Positions 61,558-64,000 of a DNA stretch of 64,000 bases are shown piece after piece. The position numbers were made by a program, and so were the translations under genes. The stretch covers positions 7,503,533-7,567,532 of the forward strand of contig NZ_KB913037.1 of assembly GCF_000384295.1 (NCBI RefSeq). Direction: 5' to 3'. The stretch's first letter is position 1, and every line of letters starts with the position of its first letter. This DNA comes from Amycolatopsis balhimycina FH 1894. GTDB lineage: Bacteria; Actinomycetota; Actinomycetes; Mycobacteriales; Pseudonocardiaceae. Below the pieces are notes generated by a model. That model was not told the DNA's origin. It saw only the letters and a program-made list of their open reading frames with translations, and searched no databases.

Positions 61558-62730
61558 TCAGCGGAACGCGGCCAGCCCCGTGACGGCCTGCCCCAGCGAC
61601 AGCGCGTGCATCTCCTCGGTGCCCTCGTACGTCAGCACCGTCTCCAGGTTCGCCATGTGCCGCATCACCGGGTACTCCAGCGAAATCCCGTTGGCGCCGA
61701 GCATCGAACGGGCCGTTCGCGCCACGTCCAGCGCCGACCGCACGTTCGCCATCTTCCCGAAGCTGACGTGGTTGTGGTGCAGCTGCCCGGCGTCCTTCAG
61801 CTGGCCGATCCGAAGCGCCACCAGGCCGGCGCGGTTGACCTCGACGACCAGGTCGGCCAGCTTCCGCTGGGTCAGCTGGAACCCGGCCAGCGGCTTGCCG
61901 AACTGCGAGCGCGAAAGCGTGTACTCCAACGCGGCTTCGTAACACGCGCGCGCCGCGCCGACGACGCCGAACAGGATCCCGTAGCGAGCTTCGTTCAGGC
62001 AGGACAGCGGCCCGCGCAGCCCCCGGACCTCGGGGAACGCCGCCGACGAAGGCAGCCGGACGCCGTCCAGCACCAGCTCCGCGGTCAGGGACGCCCGCAG
62101 CGAGAGCTTGTGCTTGACCTCGTTGGCGGTGAACCCCGGCGCCGACGTCGGGACGACGAACCCGCGGATTCCGTCGTCGGTCTGCGCCCAGACGACCGCG
62201 ACGTCGGCGACGGTTCCGTTGGTGATCCACATCTTCGTGCCCGAAAGCACCCAGTCGGACCCGTCGCGCGCCGCGCGCGTCCGCATCGAGCCCGGGTCGC
62301 TGCCCGCGTCCGGCTCGGTCAGGCCGAAGCAGCCCAGCGCGTCGCCGGTGGCCATCCGTGGCAGCCACTCCTGGCGGTGTTCCTCGCTGCCCCACTTGTG
62401 GATCGCGTACATCGCCAGCGAACCCTGCACCGAGACGAAGCTCCGCAGCCCCGAGTCGACGGCCTCGAGCTCGCGGCACGCGATGCCGTACGCGACCGCG
62501 CTGGTGCCGGCGCAGCCGTAGCCCTCCAGGTGCATGCCGAGCAGGCCGAGCGAGCCGAAGCCCTTCGCCAGCTCGGCGGCGGGCAGCGCGCCCGTTTCGT
62601 ACCAGTCCGCGACGTGGTCCAGCAGCTGGTCCTTCGCGTACGCGCGGACGGCGTCGCGGATGGCGCGTTCCTCCTCGGCGAGCCCGGCGTCGAGGTCGAG
62701 GAAGTCGTGCGGATCAGGGGTGCGGCTCAT
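61558..62730 (-). CDS. Acyl-CoA dehydrogenase, glutaryl-CoA dehydrogenase-like
   Basis: 390 aa from ATG (complement) at 62730. FAD-dependent alpha,beta-dehydrogenation of an acyl-CoA. Marks: LGCFGLTEPDAGSDPGSMRT, WVLSGTKMWITNGTVADVAV, RSQFGKPLAGFQLTQRKLAD, and YPVMRHMANLETVLTYEGTEEMH, with the catalytic Glu in TYEGT. Together with NEARYGILFGVVGAARACYE these are close to glutaryl-CoA dehydrogenases of lysine/tryptophan breakdown, which also decarboxylate. Substrate is inferred from motifs only. Confidence 0.9.
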   Translation of the reverse strand: MSRTPDPHDFLDLDAGLAEEERAIRDAVRAYAKDQLLDHVADWYETGALPAAELAKGFGSLGLLGMHLEGYGCAGTSAVAYGIACRELEAVDSGLRSFVSVQGSLAMYAIHKWGSEEHRQEWLPRMATGDALGCFGLTEPDAGSDPGSMRTRAARDGSDWVLSGTKMWITNGTVADVAVVWAQTDDGIRGFVVPTSAPGFTANEVKHKLSLRASLTAELVLDGVRLPSSAAFPEVRGLRGPLSCLNEARYGILFGVVGAARACYEAALEYTLSRSQFGKPLAGFQLTQRKLADLVVEVNRAGLVALRIGQLKDAGQLHHNHVSFGKMANVRSALDVARTARSMLGANGISLEYPVMRHMANLETVLTYEGTEEMHALSLGQAVTGLAAFR

Positions 62731-62778
62731 GAGGGCTCCCGGGGAACGCGGCGATGCGGTCCCCGCAGGAAACCACAG

Positions 62779-62955
62779 TCAGGCGTCTGTTCTCCGCGTG
62801 GCGTTCGTCACGCGGGCAGCAGACGCGCTCGGCGTGTACCGCGGCCGGGTCTGCTGGCGCGGGATCAGCAGCTCGCTGAACTGCGGAAACGGCACGCTCT
62901 CGATGTCTTCACGCCAGGCGTGCAGCATCTGGGACAGCAGATCGTCCTCGGCCAT
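62779..62955 (-). CDS. Small hypothetical protein
   Basis: 58 aa from ATG at 62955, backed by a strong GGGAGG site at ideal distance. Sequence starts MAEDDLLSQMLHAWREDIES, contains VPFPQFSELLIPRQQTRP and ends basic/Thr-rich. Short actinobacterial proteins with an acidic helix and a basic tail are common, but no family is recognised. It ends 49 bases before the dehydrogenase start, so it may be the first gene of that unit. Confidence 0.62.
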   Translation of the reverse strand: MAEDDLLSQMLHAWREDIESVPFPQFSELLIPRQQTRPRYTPSASAARVTNATRRTDA

Positions 62956-63126
62956 CTTCGCCTCCCTGGCGTCCGCACGTGCGCGCTGAAGCCACACGAT
63001 CGGGTGACTTGATACCCAGCGAGCGGGATGCCCAAACGACCTTCTCCAAGATTCTTCCGGCCGATCCGCCCCGCGTGGCAGAATCGCGTGGCCGCCGCCA
63101 AGGCCTCTACTTCCGAGGAGCCCTCT

Positions 63127-63981
63127 ATGCGCGCGGCCAGTCTGCTCGCTCTGACCACCGCCACCCTGCTCGCCGCGACCGGCGTCGCCACGGCGCACGA
63201 AGCGGGCTGGCGCCGGACCGGGCACACCACCGTGGAGAACCGGATCAGCGGCGAAGGCCTCACGACGCTCCGGCTGCCCGGCCACGCCCCCGAGCTCGTC
63301 TACCGCAACGGCGCCACCATTCCCCAGCCGCTCAAGGACGAGGGCTGGGGTCACGTCGGCGACCCGGACTCGCTGCGCGGCTACCTCTTCGACGTCTACC
63401 AGGACACCCGCACCCCGGCGCCGGCCACGAAGATGTACCTGGTCACCAAGCCCGACGGGACGGCAACGGAGTTCGTCCACCCGCTGCAGCCCGACGAGCC
63501 CGCGGTCAACGCCAACGCGCAGGTCGCCGTCACGCCCGACGGCCAGTGGCTGGTCTCCGGCCCGCTCGGCGAGATCGACCGCCTCTCCGTCTCCCCGGCG
63601 CCGTTCCTCAACCCGCGCGGCCCGAAAACGGCCGGCGACCTGCCCGTCGCCGCCCGCATCCACCTCGACCACCACATCCGCAGCGCCCAGGGCTGCGACT
63701 TCGTCGGCCTGACCCGCCTGATCTGTGCGACGAGCGACCCGTACAACGACCTGTACCCGACCAACCTGCAGCTCCTGCAGATCGACCTCGCCCGCCCGCT
63801 GACCGGCCGGGACGTCACGGCGAAGGTGCGCGAAATCGGCCAGGTCCCGCTGGTCAGCACCTGCACCGGCACCTTCACCCCGGAAGGCGTCGACTACGAC
63901 GCCGGCGTGCTGCGCGTCGAGGTCGTGCCGCCGTCACCGTGCAACACCGTGACGGACGTCTATTCGTTCGAGCGCCGCTGA
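63127..63981 (+). CDS. Secreted beta-rich protein, TolB-like
   Basis: 284 aa from ATG at 63127 (GAGGAG upstream). Signal peptide MRAASLLALTTATLLAATGV cleaved near ATA-HEA. The mature part has repeated strand patterns ending in Asp/Gly turns (LRGYLFDVYQDTRTPAPATK, VAVTPDGQWLVSGPLGEIDR, NDLYPTNLQLLQIDLARPL), as in beta-propeller or TolB-like proteins. Cys are paired (GCDFVGLTRLICATS and STCTGTF...PSPCNTV). No catalytic motif is seen. Exported binding protein is the best guess. Confidence 0.75.
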   Translation: MRAASLLALTTATLLAATGVATAHEAGWRRTGHTTVENRISGEGLTTLRLPGHAPELVYRNGATIPQPLKDEGWGHVGDPDSLRGYLFDVYQDTRTPAPATKMYLVTKPDGTATEFVHPLQPDEPAVNANAQVAVTPDGQWLVSGPLGEIDRLSVSPAPFLNPRGPKTAGDLPVAARIHLDHHIRSAQGCDFVGLTRLICATSDPYNDLYPTNLQLLQIDLARPLTGRDVTAKVREIGQVPLVSTCTGTFTPEGVDYDAGVLRVEVVPPSPCNTVTDVYSFERR

Positions 63982-64000
63982 GCGCTGCGGCTACGCTGGG

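Overview
The window is high-GC actinobacterial DNA. The gene content and order point to the Pseudonocardiales, most likely Amycolatopsis or a close relative; this is inference, since no database search was possible. Supporting signs are a pimB' neighbourhood laid out as in mycobacteria (exonuclease, NlpC/P60 hydrolase, mannosyltransferase), a full set of type VII secretion (ESX) core genes, a bioB-bsaP-DUF2567 order like Rv1589-Rv1591, ALF-repeat toxins, frequent GTG starts and many 1-4 nt start/stop overlaps. No rRNA, tRNA, CRISPR array or insertion sequence was recognised.

Layout. 0-5.3 kb: DEDDh exonuclease (cut by the window edge), NYN-domain protein, a small Cys-rich protein, a secreted NlpC/P60 cell-wall hydrolase behind a long structured leader, and pimB'. 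5.3-7.6 kb: uridine-kinase-like gene, SRPBCC protein and a cytochrome P450. 7.6-9.8 kb: a biotin locus in which the 5' half of bioA is joined out of frame to the 3' two-thirds of bioB, followed by intact bsaP and a DUF2567 membrane protein. 9.9-12.7 kb: M48 protease, LON-substrate-binding-domain protein and the NrtR repressor. 12.8-16.3 kb: the nadABC operon, with a palindromic NrtR operator candidate. 16.4-20.5 kb: a mycosin-like protein that has lost its catalytic triad, converging on a five-gene run of ESX substrates. 21-22.4 kb: an ANL-superfamily ligase. 22.5-26.3 kb: a secreted trypsin-like protease, a recombination scar with truncated secreted/toxin fragments, and small immunity-like genes. 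26.3-30.7 kb: a frameshifted aftB-like arabinosyltransferase, a secreted pseudo-protease with FG-GAP repeats and a small exported protein. 31-36 kb: a 1416-aa ALF-repeat/HINT polymorphic toxin, its probable immunity gene, a remnant of an eccC 3' end and another immunity-like gene. 36-49.5 kb: the ESX core (eccC, eccD, eccE, eccB) with three substrate-like proteins, a YbaB-like protein and two tandem response regulators. 49.6-53.6 kb: a nitrilase-family gene and hisD-hisC-hisB plus a tiny membrane protein. 53.7-56.7 kb: an MMPL exporter and divergent TetR regulator separated by five regularly spaced operators. 56.9-59 kb: soxR divergent from a split transketolase. 59-64 kb: membrane, Nudix, NIPSNAP, acyl-CoA dehydrogenase and secreted proteins.

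How parts may work together: the ESX core would export the WXG100/YxxxD proteins encoded beside it and at 17.7-20.5 kb. The catalytically dead mycosin could serve as the structural rather than proteolytic partner. NrtR probably represses nadABC. The TetR protein probably controls MMPL export. Two families of dispersed palindromic intergenic repeats mark most convergent gene ends, and one repeat has been read into the end of an ESX substrate gene. Several genes are broken (bioA/bioB, aftB-like, a toxin C-terminal fragment, an eccC tail). The 22-36 kb stretch is therefore the most recently rearranged, accessory part of the window.
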